Shown here: in pieces, positions 18,888-26,030 of the stretch | How positions within the stretch are numbered: position 1 is the stretch's first letter | Layout of the letters: every line of letters starts with the position of its first letter | Origin: an uncultured Spartobacteria bacterium | GTDB taxonomy: Bacteria > Verrucomicrobiota > Verrucomicrobiia > Chthoniobacterales > Terrimicrobiaceae | Direction of reading: 5' to 3' | DNA: 64,000 nt | Assembly (NCBI GenBank): GCA_937960895.1 | Contig: CALCJD010000017.1 | Location: forward strand, 1 to 64,000 | Notes under the pieces: model-generated | What the model was told of the DNA's origin: nothing | Seen by the model: only the letters and a program-made list of their open reading frames with translations | Databases searched by the model: none | Made by a program: the position numbers and the translations under genes

Positions 18888-19514
18888 TCATTCCAGAGAA
18901 AAGGTGGCCTCGTAATTGCCCCCCACGCGGGTGATCTCGCGGCGCACGGGCGCTCCCAGCACCTTCTGGATGATGTCCCGCTCCATGTCGGCGGCGGCGG
19001 GGTAGACGTCAAAGAGGTCCATCAGCGGATGATGTCGTTCAATGAGGCGCAGGGGATTCTCCGCGCATTCCGCCATGTGCCCCTCCCGATCCCGCAGCCG
19101 GGCCAGGGAGGCGAGGCGTTCGGGAAGCGAGTCCCCCTTGATCTTGCCGGCGTAGTCCGCGGCCTTCTGCTGAAAGTGGAGAAAGAGCAGCTTTTCCGGA
19201 GCCCCGGATCCAAACAGCTTGCGCGCCTGCTCCAGCAACGAGAGGGACAGTCCGTTGTCCGCGCGGGGAAAAAGGTCCTGCGCCTTGGCGGTGAGGCGAT
19301 AGAGCAGTTCGGGACGCCCCACCCCGCGATGGCGGCGGAACGTGTCGAGGTATCCCCCCCGCTCGAGTTCGATGCAGTGTTGTTTCACCCCCATGTAACT
19401 CATGCCGAGCCGGGCGGCGAGTTCCGCCACCGTCAGGCCTTCGGCGCTGCGCTTGAGGTGGTTGACCACCGCAAGACGCTGACTCCGGCCGATCTGGGAA
19501 AGGAGACGCTGCAT
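18888..19514 (-). CDS. SufR/ArsR-like winged-helix regulator lacking the Cys cluster
   Basis: A 208-residue DNA-binding protein. The N-terminal winged helix (RLAVVNHLKRSAEGLTVAEL, then LGMSYMGVKQHCIELERGGY) is followed by the R-G-V-G-R-P-E-L-L-Y-R-L-T segment seen in SufR-type regulators. SufR normally ends in a Cys/His-rich region that binds an Fe-S cluster. Here only one Cys (ECAENPLRL) remains in the C-terminal part and the other expected positions are not Cys, so cluster sensing is probably lost or different. The ATG at 19514 is chosen; a TTG at 19556 would add 14 residues. HtrA lies just upstream on the same strand, the FMN reductase downstream. Confidence 0.75.
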   Translation of the reverse strand: MQRLLSQIGRSQRLAVVNHLKRSAEGLTVAELAARLGMSYMGVKQHCIELERGGYLDTFRRHRGVGRPELLYRLTAKAQDLFPRADNGLSLSLLEQARKLFGSGAPEKLLFLHFQQKAADYAGKIKGDSLPERLASLARLRDREGHMAECAENPLRLIERHHPLMDLFDVYPAAADMERDIIQKVLGAPVRREITRVGGNYEATFSLE

Positions 19515-19598
19515 GGAAGTGCTGGTGATTCTGGACGGTTCGGCGGAAGGCTTCAACGTCCAACTCGGGACGTGCGGGCCGGTCCCCCGGGGGAGCGC

Positions 19599-20996
19599 CT
19601 AGGGTTTCAGAATGGCGTAGGTTCGGGTTCCCTCCCGTTCGAGGAAAATCATGAGTCCGCGGGACAGGTCGACTCCGGCCAGCACGGCCTCCAGATCCGC
19701 CTTTTTGTGAACCGGTTTGCCGCCGACTTCGGTGATGATGTCGCCGGGTTGCAATCCGGCGGCGGCCGCGGCGCTGCCTTCCGCCACGTCCGTGACGGCC
19801 AGTCCGCGGGTGGGTCCGCCGGGGGGAAGTTCCTGCACGGTGATGCCGGGAAATGGCAGGGGGCTGCCGGCAGGCGGACCGTAAGCCGGCGGGCGCCGCA
19901 GGTTGGAGGCGCGCATCCAGCGGTCGGGCTGCTCTCCGGTTTTCACCGCCACATTCAGAATGCGTCCGGCCCGCCAGACCTCCAGATTCACGATATCCCC
20001 CACCTTCTTGGAAAGAATCTCGCGCTGCAAATCGCGGGACATCGCGACCGGCACGTCATCAACCTTCAGAATGACATCCCCTTCGCGGAGGTCGCTGGCA
20101 AAGGCGGGCGTGTTGGGGCCGATCTGCTCGACCACCACCCCTTTTTCCAGACCCGAAAAGTAGTTCTGCAGGGCCACGTTTTCCTGGATGCCCTTGATGC
20201 CGATTCCCAGCCACGGGCGCGACACGCGTCCGGTGGCGATGAGTTGCTGGCTGATGTTTTTGACCAGATTGATGGGAACGGCGAAGCCGAGTCCGCGATT
20301 CATGCCGGCGATGAGGGTGTTCACGCCGATCACCCGGCCGTCGATGTCACACAACGGACCGCCGCTGTTGCCGGGATTGATCGAGGCATCCGTCTGGATG
20401 TATTCCTCGTAATCCGGCGTCCCCATCAGGTCGGTGCGTCCCTTGGCGCTGATCACCCCCACGGTGAACGTGTAGGGCAGGGCCTCGGGGGCGCCGATGG
20501 CAAAGGCGAAATTTCCCACCTTGACGGCGTCGCTGTCCCCAAGCTCGGCCACGGGAAGGTCGGTGGCGTCGATTTTGATCACCGCTATGTCGGACTTCCG
20601 GTCCGTGCCCACGATGCGGGCGGGAAATTTCCGGCCGTCCTTGAGTTTGACCACCACGCCGTCCTTTGCGGCGTTCTCGATGACGTGGTGATTGGTCAGG
20701 ATGCAGCCGTCGGATGTGATGATGAACCCCGATCCCTGATCCGGCACAAGGGGACGCTGGCGGTCCGGATGACGCCGAAAGAAAAACTCCATTCCCTCGG
20801 GCAGTCCCGCCACCACCGTGTCCGTGGCCCGCCGCACCTCGATCACCACCACACAGGGCGCGATTTTTTCATACACCCGCGCAAACGTGTCATTGAGCTG
20901 GCGCACAAAAACATCCTGCGAGGCAGGCTGTTCCGCGGCGAGCGTACCAGCGGCCAACAGCCCCGCAAACAAGGCTGCAAACGGCTTGGAAATCAT
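19599..20996 (-). CDS. HtrA/Deg-family serine protease with two PDZ domains
   Basis: A 465-residue periplasmic protease/chaperone that clears misfolded envelope proteins. A signal peptide (about 1-21) is followed by the trypsin-like domain with catalytic triad His104 (TNHHVIE), Asp136 (RKSDIAVIK) and Ser211 (INPGNSGGP). PDZ1 covers about 245-345 (WLGIGIKGIQE, LREGDVILKVDDVPV) and PDZ2 about 375-465 (GLQPGDIITEVGGKPV). Length and layout match DegP/DegQ. ATG 20996 starts the signal peptide; an upstream TTG at 21032 is less likely. It is divergent from the DUF4912 gene and may be co-transcribed with the SufR-like regulator. Confidence 0.93.
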   Translation of the reverse strand: MISKPFAALFAGLLAAGTLAAEQPASQDVFVRQLNDTFARVYEKIAPCVVVIEVRRATDTVVAGLPEGMEFFFRRHPDRQRPLVPDQGSGFIITSDGCILTNHHVIENAAKDGVVVKLKDGRKFPARIVGTDRKSDIAVIKIDATDLPVAELGDSDAVKVGNFAFAIGAPEALPYTFTVGVISAKGRTDLMGTPDYEEYIQTDASINPGNSGGPLCDIDGRVIGVNTLIAGMNRGLGFAVPINLVKNISQQLIATGRVSRPWLGIGIKGIQENVALQNYFSGLEKGVVVEQIGPNTPAFASDLREGDVILKVDDVPVAMSRDLQREILSKKVGDIVNLEVWRAGRILNVAVKTGEQPDRWMRASNLRRPPAYGPPAGSPLPFPGITVQELPPGGPTRGLAVTDVAEGSAAAAAGLQPGDIITEVGGKPVHKKADLEAVLAGVDLSRGLMIFLEREGTRTYAILKP

Positions 20997-21117
20997 GGCC
21001 GCCCAATTTACCCCGGCGGAAACCGATTTCAAGGGAGGACCAAAAATCGGGAAAAAACCGTTGCCAGTCGGGAGGGGGTATGTTTCAACTGGCCCCTCGG
21101 AGAGGACCCAAGCTGCT

Positions 21118-22548
21118 ATGAGCCGAAAATCTGCTGAGGGAAAAAGGAAAGCTGGCGGCTTTCAGCTACGCAAATCCGCCCCTTCCGAAGAGGCGTCACC
21201 CGATCCGTCTCCGGGGGCCGCTCCGAAGGAAAAGCGTGTCGACGACCTCGATCATCTGGGAGACCTTCCCCACAGCTACGGGTCGGACACCATCTTTCTG
21301 GTGGCCCAGGAACCCCACTGGCTCTTCACCTACTGGGACATCGACATCGCCCGCCATCCGGGCGGACCGACATTTTTGCGGGTCTACGTTCACGAAAACA
21401 GCATCGAGTCCGAAATCGAGGTGCCGTTTGAAACGCGGAATTGGTACATTCCGGTCAAGGTCGCCGGAGCCCGTTACACGGTCGAAATCGGATATTACCG
21501 GAGCGGCACGTGGAACCTCATCGCCCGTTCGGTCACGATCCAGACTCCTCCCGACCGGATCTCGGACTCCGACAATTTCGACTACGCCACCATTCCGTTG
21601 CATCTGAGCTTCCAAAAGCTCATGGACAACATCCAGACCGCCATCCAGTCCGGTGAAACGCTGGTGCAGGCGCTGGCCCGCCTGCAGAAGGACGGCAGGC
21701 TGATGGCGTTTGGCCAGGGGACGCCCGCCGACTTTTCGGCCGACCAGCGCGTGGTACTCGAAGCGCTGTTGGGCAGGGAATTGCTGGAAACGCTGTCCAG
21801 CGGGGCCTTCAGTTCCGAGGAAATCGAATCCCGGATCCACCGGCATCTCGAGGAAAAACTCAGCAGCGGCAACGCCGGCGAGTGGCTGGCCAAGGGCCGG
21901 TGGAGCGCCGAGGAAAGCAGTCTGTTCAGCGCCCTGAGCGCGCTTTCCAGCGCCGGCGCGGGGGCCAGTTGGGGCGCCGCCGCACTTTCCAGCTGGGCGG
22001 CGGCTGCGCTGACCAGTTGGGCCGCCGCGGCCCAGGGGGCCTCAAGTTGGGGCGGCGAATCGTTGTCGAGCTGGGTCGCCAAGGCCGGCGGGGGCGCCGC
22101 CGCGCTGTCGAGCTGGCTCCAGGCCGCCCAAAGCAGTTGGTCGCAGGCCGCCCTCTCGAGTTGGAACCAGGCGGCGGTCAGCAGTTGGACGCAGGCCACG
22201 CTGAGTAGTTGGGCCGGCGGTTCCGAAACGCTGAGTTCCTTCGGACAGACGGCCCAGCGGGAATTTTTCCTGAACGTCAACGCCGAGGTGATCTTCTACG
22301 GTGGCACCGATCCGCGCGCCCGGGTCACCATCGACGGCAAACCGGTTCAGCTGAATCCCGACGGCACCTTCCGGTATCATTTCATCTTCCCCGACGGCGC
22401 CTACGAAATTCCCATCGTCGCGGTGTCCCCGGACGGGGTGGAAACCCGCTCGGCCGTGCTGCGTTTCCAGCGGGGCACGGAGAAGACCGGAAAGGTGGAC
22501 GACACCGCCCAGCCTCCCCTCTCCGCCCCGATGGGCGCCCGTTCCTGA
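21118..22548 (+). CDS. DUF4912 protein with Trp-octad (SSW) repeat tail
   Basis: A 476-residue protein without a signal peptide. Residues 1-45 are basic and low-complexity; about 50-160 is a DUF4912 domain (SYGSDTIFLVAQEPHWLFTYWDI, LRVYVHE, WYIPVKVAGARYTVEIGYY). A helical part (about 160-275) follows, then an Ala/Ser segment with ten tryptophans at 285, 293, 301, 311, 319, 333, 341, 349, 357 and 365, seven of the nine intervals being exactly eight residues. Residues about 380-460 form an Ig-like beta domain (VIFYGGTDPRARVTIDGKPV). The function is unknown; DUF4912 folds resemble carbohydrate-binding beta-sandwiches. It is divergent from htrA and lies 13 bases before a xer-like gene. Confidence 0.85.
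   Translation: MSRKSAEGKRKAGGFQLRKSAPSEEASPDPSPGAAPKEKRVDDLDHLGDLPHSYGSDTIFLVAQEPHWLFTYWDIDIARHPGGPTFLRVYVHENSIESEIEVPFETRNWYIPVKVAGARYTVEIGYYRSGTWNLIARSVTIQTPPDRISDSDNFDYATIPLHLSFQKLMDNIQTAIQSGETLVQALARLQKDGRLMAFGQGTPADFSADQRVVLEALLGRELLETLSSGAFSSEEIESRIHRHLEEKLSSGNAGEWLAKGRWSAEESSLFSALSALSSAGAGASWGAAALSSWAAAALTSWAAAAQGASSWGGESLSSWVAKAGGGAAALSSWLQAAQSSWSQAALSSWNQAAVSSWTQATLSSWAGGSETLSSFGQTAQREFFLNVNAEVIFYGGTDPRARVTIDGKPVQLNPDGTFRYHFIFPDGAYEIPIVAVSPDGVETRSAVLRFQRGTEKTGKVDDTAQPPLSAPMGARS
21964..22212 (+). repeat. in-frame 24-bp repeat encoding Trp octads
   Basis: Coding repeat in the DUF4912 gene. Between 22108 and 22212 the unit SSWxQAAx recurs every 24 bases (SSWLQAAQ, SSWSQAAL, SSWNQAAV, SSWTQATL, SSW). 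An earlier, less regular part starts at 21964. Synonymous codons differ between units, so the protein pattern is selected rather than recently duplicated DNA. Confidence 0.85.
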
Positions 22549-22561
22549 TTTTCCGGTTCCC

Positions 22562-23497
22562 GTGGCCAGAAGACCGGCGCGCCGTCCGGATTCCCGGATC
22601 TCCAGAACCGCCCAGCGCAACCTCCTTGAGGAGCAGTTCTACCGCTACCTCGAGGGGGAGAAAAACGCCTCGCGTCACACCCTCATCGGATACCGCGCGG
22701 CCTTGGAGGGATTCCGCAACTTCCGTCCGGAGGTTTCGTGGAAATCGGCCACCGCCGACGACTTCCGTGCCTATCTTTTCAAACTCACCCGGGAGGGCAA
22801 GGCCCGCACGACCATCCGGGCGCAATTTGCCGCCCTGCGCAGTTTCTACAACTTCCTCGTCCTGCGCGGCATCATTTCCACCAACGTGCTCAAGGCGGTG
22901 GAACTGCCGAAACTCGAGAAACAGCTGCCGCGCTTCCTCACCGTTCCCCAGGTCGAGGAATTTCTCGCCACCCCCGGAAAAACCGGGCGCCGGAAACAGG
23001 CGCCGGAATGGATGGCCGCCCGTGACGAGGCGATCTTCGAGCTGTTTTATTCCACCGGGCTGCGCCTTTCGGAACTTGTTTCCCTCGACGTGCCGTCGAT
23101 TGATCCCTTCAATGAAACCGTCCGTGTTGTGGGCAAGGGATCCCGGGAACGCATCTGTCCGGTGGGTGCCCCGGCCCTGGCCGCCATTTCCCGCTACCGG
23201 TCCCAGGCCGGCGTGCATGCCGGACCGCTTTTCATCAACAAGTCTCGCCGCCGTCTGTCCGCCCGGTCCGTCTGGCTGACCATGAAAAAATACCTGCAGG
23301 CCGCCGGGTTGCCCGCGGACCTCAGTCCGCACAAGCTCCGCCACAGCTTCGCCACCCATCTGCTTGACGGCGGGGCGGACCTGCGCAGCGTGCAGACCCT
23401 GCTCGGTCACGCCAATCTCGCGACCACGCAGATCTACACCCACGTGACTGCGGAACGCCTGAAACGCGCCTACGAGGCGGCGCACCCGCGGGCCTGA
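22562..23497 (+). CDS. tyrosine recombinase, XerC/XerD type
   Basis: A 311-residue site-specific recombinase. An N-terminal SAM-like core-binding domain (about 20-115; NASRHTLIGYRAALEGF) precedes the catalytic domain with all expected residues: Arg168 (TGLRLSEL), Lys192, His257 and Arg260 (HKLRHSFATHLL), His283 (LLGHANLATTQ) and Tyr292 (IYTHV). Size and the absence of phage or integron neighbours fit a housekeeping Xer protein that resolves chromosome dimers at dif, though XerC and XerD cannot be told apart here. The start is GTG 22562, 13 bases after the DUF4912 stop. No dif-like 28-bp site was identified in the window. Confidence 0.9.
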   Translation: MARRPARRPDSRISRTAQRNLLEEQFYRYLEGEKNASRHTLIGYRAALEGFRNFRPEVSWKSATADDFRAYLFKLTREGKARTTIRAQFAALRSFYNFLVLRGIISTNVLKAVELPKLEKQLPRFLTVPQVEEFLATPGKTGRRKQAPEWMAARDEAIFELFYSTGLRLSELVSLDVPSIDPFNETVRVVGKGSRERICPVGAPALAAISRYRSQAGVHAGPLFINKSRRRLSARSVWLTMKKYLQAAGLPADLSPHKLRHSFATHLLDGGADLRSVQTLLGHANLATTQIYTHVTAERLKRAYEAAHPRA

Positions 23498-23552
23498 GCC
23501 GGAACGGGAAAGCGGTCCCGGCAGCGTCTCCCCACGGACCGGACAACAACGC

Positions 23553-23753
23553 TCAGCCTTTTTTTAGCAGCGGCAGGCCGGTCTTTTCGTTTTCCGCCAC
23601 CACATAGCCGGCGGGCACGGCCTCAAGGGTTCCCTCTCCCAGCCGGGCGGCGAAATAATACAACGTGATTTCGTGACCGCCCCTGAGCTTCTGCAGGCGG
23701 GCATGGAGGTAATACGTCTTGCCGGATTTTTTGCTGACAACGCTGTAGGCCAC
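23553..23753 (-). CDS. small conserved hypothetical protein (66 aa)
   Basis: A short basic cytoplasmic protein with the pattern YYLHARLQKLRGGHEITLYYFA followed by AVPAGYVVAENEKTGLPLLKK, which resembles small proteins commonly seen near ribosomal genes in diverse bacteria; no function is known. The GTG at 23753 is preferred over a TTG at 23810, because the TTG lies at the end of the T-run of the rpmB terminator (23809-23839) and would add an implausible leader. No Shine-Dalgarno is visible. The 3' end is convergent with the xer gene. Confidence 0.6.
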   Translation of the reverse strand: MAYSVVSKKSGKTYYLHARLQKLRGGHEITLYYFAARLGEGTLEAVPAGYVVAENEKTGLPLLKKG

Positions 23754-23808
23754 GGGGAAGGGGTGGGGATTGGGATTTCTCAGGAAAAAAGCACGCCTCG
23801 CGACATGC

Positions 23809-23839
23809 AAAAAAAAGCTCCGGGCGATGGGCCCGGAGC
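23809..23839 (-). terminator. intrinsic terminator of rpmB
   Basis: On the minus strand a perfect 9-bp stem (GCTCCGGGC/GCCCGGAGC) with a 5-base loop is followed by eight T residues. It lies about 105 bases beyond the rpmB stop and is the clearest terminator in the window. Confidence 0.85.
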
Positions 23840-23943
23840 CAAATTGTGGGATTTCGCAGCGGCGCCTCCGCCGATCCCGCCCCGGCCTGGTGATGTCCTG
23901 GCCGGGTTCCGGGTCATTGGAAAACGACCGGCACGAACCGTTC

Positions 23944-24207
23944 TCAGACGAGACCGGCCTTCTTCAGCGTCCTGTAGGCGCCGTTTTTGGCCACCGTCTT
24001 GAGCGCGCGGGCCGTGGCCTTCACCGTCACAAACTTCTTGAGTTCGGGAACCCAGATGCGTTTGGACTTCAGGTTGGGCGTGTGCCAGCGCGGAACCGCC
24101 TTCGTCACGTGCATGCCGATGCCGCCCTTCTTCTTCGCGAGACCGCGGCGGTGGATCTTTCTCCCCCGCTTGGGGCGTGCTCCGGTGATATCACATTTAA
24201 TAGCCAT
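23944..24207 (-). CDS. rpmB: large-subunit ribosomal protein bL28
   Basis: An 87-residue basic ribosomal protein. The start MAIKCDITGARPKRGRKI and the later RWHTPNLKSKRIWVPELKKFVTVK and KATARALKTVAKNG segments match bL28, a component of the 50S subunit near the tRNA exit site. The zinc-type Cys pairs present in some L28 variants are absent apart from Cys5. It appears monocistronic, ending at the strong hairpin 23809-23839. No Shine-Dalgarno precedes the ATG; a TTGACG box lies upstream at about 24260 but no good -10 was found. Confidence 0.95.
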   Translation of the reverse strand: MAIKCDITGARPKRGRKIHRRGLAKKKGGIGMHVTKAVPRWHTPNLKSKRIWVPELKKFVTVKATARALKTVAKNGAYRTLKKAGLV

Positions 24208-24337
24208 GAGAAAATAATGAAAAGGGGTGGATATTCCTGTCGGTTCCCGCCTTCGTCAAGTCGTTTTTGGGAAAGCCGATCGCCCGGCGACGGGAGACCG
24301 GACGACGCCGCGGCCTGCGTGCGCCCACCGTCCGCGC

Positions 24338-25063
24338 CTATTCGCCCAAAACCGCCTTCTGAATCTGCAGGAGTTTTTCAATGCCGGATTTTCCCAGTTC
24401 CAGCATGGCGAGCATCTGATCGTGGGAAAAAACCGCCTCCTCCCCGGAGCCTTGGATTTCGACAAAGTCCAGCGCGTCGGTCATGACGAGGTTCATGTCC
24501 ACGCTGGCGTCCTTGTCCTCGAGGTAGTTCAGGTCCAGGACCGGTTCGCCGTTGACCAGCCCGACGCTCACCGCCGCGACCCGGCGTTTCAGCGGGGAGG
24601 CGGAGAGGGTCCCTTCGGCGATCAGCCGGCGAAGAGCCAGTTCGACAGCGACGCAGGCGCCGGTGATGGCTGCGGTGCGGGTTCCCCCGTCCGCCTGGAG
24701 CACGTCGCAATCGACCCAGAGCGTGCGCGCGCCGAGGGCCTCGAGATCAACCGCCGCCCGCAGGGACCGTCCGATCAGGCGTTGGATCTCCGTGCCGCGT
24801 CCATCCGGCTTGCCCCGGGAAACCTCGCGCGGCTTGCGGGTCAGTGTCGAATACGGGAGCATGGAATATTCGGCCGTGATCCATCCGCCGGACACCTCCT
24901 GTTCCTTCATCCAGCGGGGCACCCCCTCCTCAATCATCGCCGCGCAAATCACCCTGGTCTGGCCAAACGAGGCCAGCACCGAACCGTGCGCGTTGGGCGC
25001 CACTCCTGCTTCCAAAGTCACCACGCGGAGGTCGTTGGCCTCCCTGCCATCCGGACGTGCCAT
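24338..25063 (-). CDS. rph: ribonuclease PH
   Basis: A 241-residue phosphorolytic 3'-5' exoribonuclease that trims tRNA precursors. Typical segments are MARPDGREANDLR at the start, GSVLASFGQTRVICAAMIEEGVPRW, GWITAEYSMLPYSTLTR, REVSRGKPDGRGTEIQRLIGRSLRA (phosphate-binding region) and DCDVLQADGGTRTAAITGA. The C-terminus is complete (DQMLAMLELGKSGIEKL). The frame stays open upstream of ATG 25063 into the AraC gene, but the conserved family start is at 25063. It lies 31 bases downstream of the AraC-type regulator on the same strand, with no obvious functional link. Confidence 0.95.
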   Translation of the reverse strand: MARPDGREANDLRVVTLEAGVAPNAHGSVLASFGQTRVICAAMIEEGVPRWMKEQEVSGGWITAEYSMLPYSTLTRKPREVSRGKPDGRGTEIQRLIGRSLRAAVDLEALGARTLWVDCDVLQADGGTRTAAITGACVAVELALRRLIAEGTLSASPLKRRVAAVSVGLVNGEPVLDLNYLEDKDASVDMNLVMTDALDFVEIQGSGEEAVFSHDQMLAMLELGKSGIEKLLQIQKAVLGE

Positions 25064-25094
25064 AAGGCGGGCGAGAGTGCCGCGCCCGGCGCCT

Positions 25095-25958
25095 TCAGGG
25101 CAAGATTCTTTTCCGCGGGCCGGACTGACGGTGATTCCGCCGCCAGGCGCGGGGCGAAAGGCCGAACTCGGCCGAGAACTGGCGGCTGAAAAGGTAGAGG
25201 TCCGGGTATCCCAGCCGGACGGCGATCTGCGAAATCCTCTCGTCGGTTTCCGCGAGCAGGCCCGCCGCGTGCCGCAGGCGCTGACGCAGCAGCCATTCCC
25301 GTGGCGGCAGGCCGTAGGTGAGGCGGAATTGACGGGAAAAATAATCCGGCGAGAGCCCCGCCATGCGCGCCAGTTCGCGCGGGGTGAGGCGGAAATTCCC
25401 CTCGTCGAGCACCGCCCGGGCGATGCGCGCCTGCACCTCGGCGGACAGTCCCGGGTGCACCTCCTCCTTCGCACCCGAAGAAAAAAGCTCCAGGGAAAAG
25501 AGCGCCGTCAGGCACGCCGTGCGCTCGCGGGAAAACCGGTCATCCGGCCGTTCCCGCACCAGCTCGGCGCTGCGTTCCGCCGCCGCCTGGGCGGCGGGGA
25601 AAACCCGGGATCTCCAGGGCAGCGTCAACCGCCGGCCCCGGCGGGTCACGGAAAGGCGGAACCGCTGCAAAACGGCGCCCCTTCGGGCGTCAAAAAACCG
25701 AAACCGTTCGTCCGGCCGGACCCAACACAGATTCCCCGCCGCCAGATCGCAAGCCTCCCCCGCCACGCGCGCCCGGCATCCCCCCCGCACGACGTAATAC
25801 ACCAAATGTTGGGAAATGCGCTGTTCCCGCGTGTCCCATTCCGCGGGCGGTGAAAACCGAAACGGAAAGCCGTGCATGTCGACGGCGACCGCCGTCTCCC
25901 GCCTCAGCAGACAGGAGACCCATTCCGTTTCGCTCACCACCTCAGGATCGTCGTGCAC
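25095..25958 (-). CDS. AraC/XylS-family transcriptional regulator
   Basis: A 287-residue regulator with an N-terminal cupin-like sensing domain (about 20-130; VYYVVRGGCRARVAGEACDL, LCWVRPDERFRF) and a C-terminal double helix-turn-helix AraC domain (about 185-280; LTPRELARMAGLSPDYFSRQFR and ISQIAVRLGYPDLYLFSRQF). It starts with GTG at 25958 and is divergent from the FAD-dependent oxidoreductase at 26029, the arrangement expected if it controls that gene in response to a carbohydrate-derived ligand. An inverted repeat TGAATCA/TGATTCA in the shared region is a candidate operator. Confidence 0.9.
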   Translation of the reverse strand: MHDDPEVVSETEWVSCLLRRETAVAVDMHGFPFRFSPPAEWDTREQRISQHLVYYVVRGGCRARVAGEACDLAAGNLCWVRPDERFRFFDARRGAVLQRFRLSVTRRGRRLTLPWRSRVFPAAQAAAERSAELVRERPDDRFSRERTACLTALFSLELFSSGAKEEVHPGLSAEVQARIARAVLDEGNFRLTPRELARMAGLSPDYFSRQFRLTYGLPPREWLLRQRLRHAAGLLAETDERISQIAVRLGYPDLYLFSRQFSAEFGLSPRAWRRNHRQSGPRKRILP

Positions 25959-25960
25959 AG

Positions 25961-26010
25961 TGAATCACCGTTTCGATGCAAATAATTCCCCGGCCCGGAC
26001 CATTGATTCA
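25961..26010. promoter_or_regulatory. candidate operator between araC-type and oxidoreductase genes
   Basis: TGAATCA (25961-25967) and its exact reverse complement TGATTCA (26004-26010) flank the divergent intergenic region. Seven-base arms with a 36-base separation could be regulator half-sites, but chance cannot be excluded. Confidence 0.3.
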
Positions 26011-26030
26011 AGGCTCTGTTTTTCTAGCAT
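26003..26030 (+). promoter_or_regulatory. candidate promoter of the FAD oxidoreductase gene
   Basis: TTGATT (26003-26008) and TAGCAT (26025-26030) are 16 bases apart. If used, transcription would begin at about 26037, which would exclude the ATG at 26029 and make the ATG at 26038 a leaderless start. Confidence 0.3.

Noticed and set aside
22108..22212. The 24-bp repeats as a mobile or CRISPR-like DNA repeat.
   Set aside because: They lie in frame inside a coding gene, encode a protein repeat and differ by synonymous and conservative changes.
22562..23497. The tyrosine recombinase as an integrase of a mobile element.
   Set aside because: No tRNA attachment site, flanking repeats, phage genes or compositional shift; all catalytic residues and size fit a housekeeping Xer protein.
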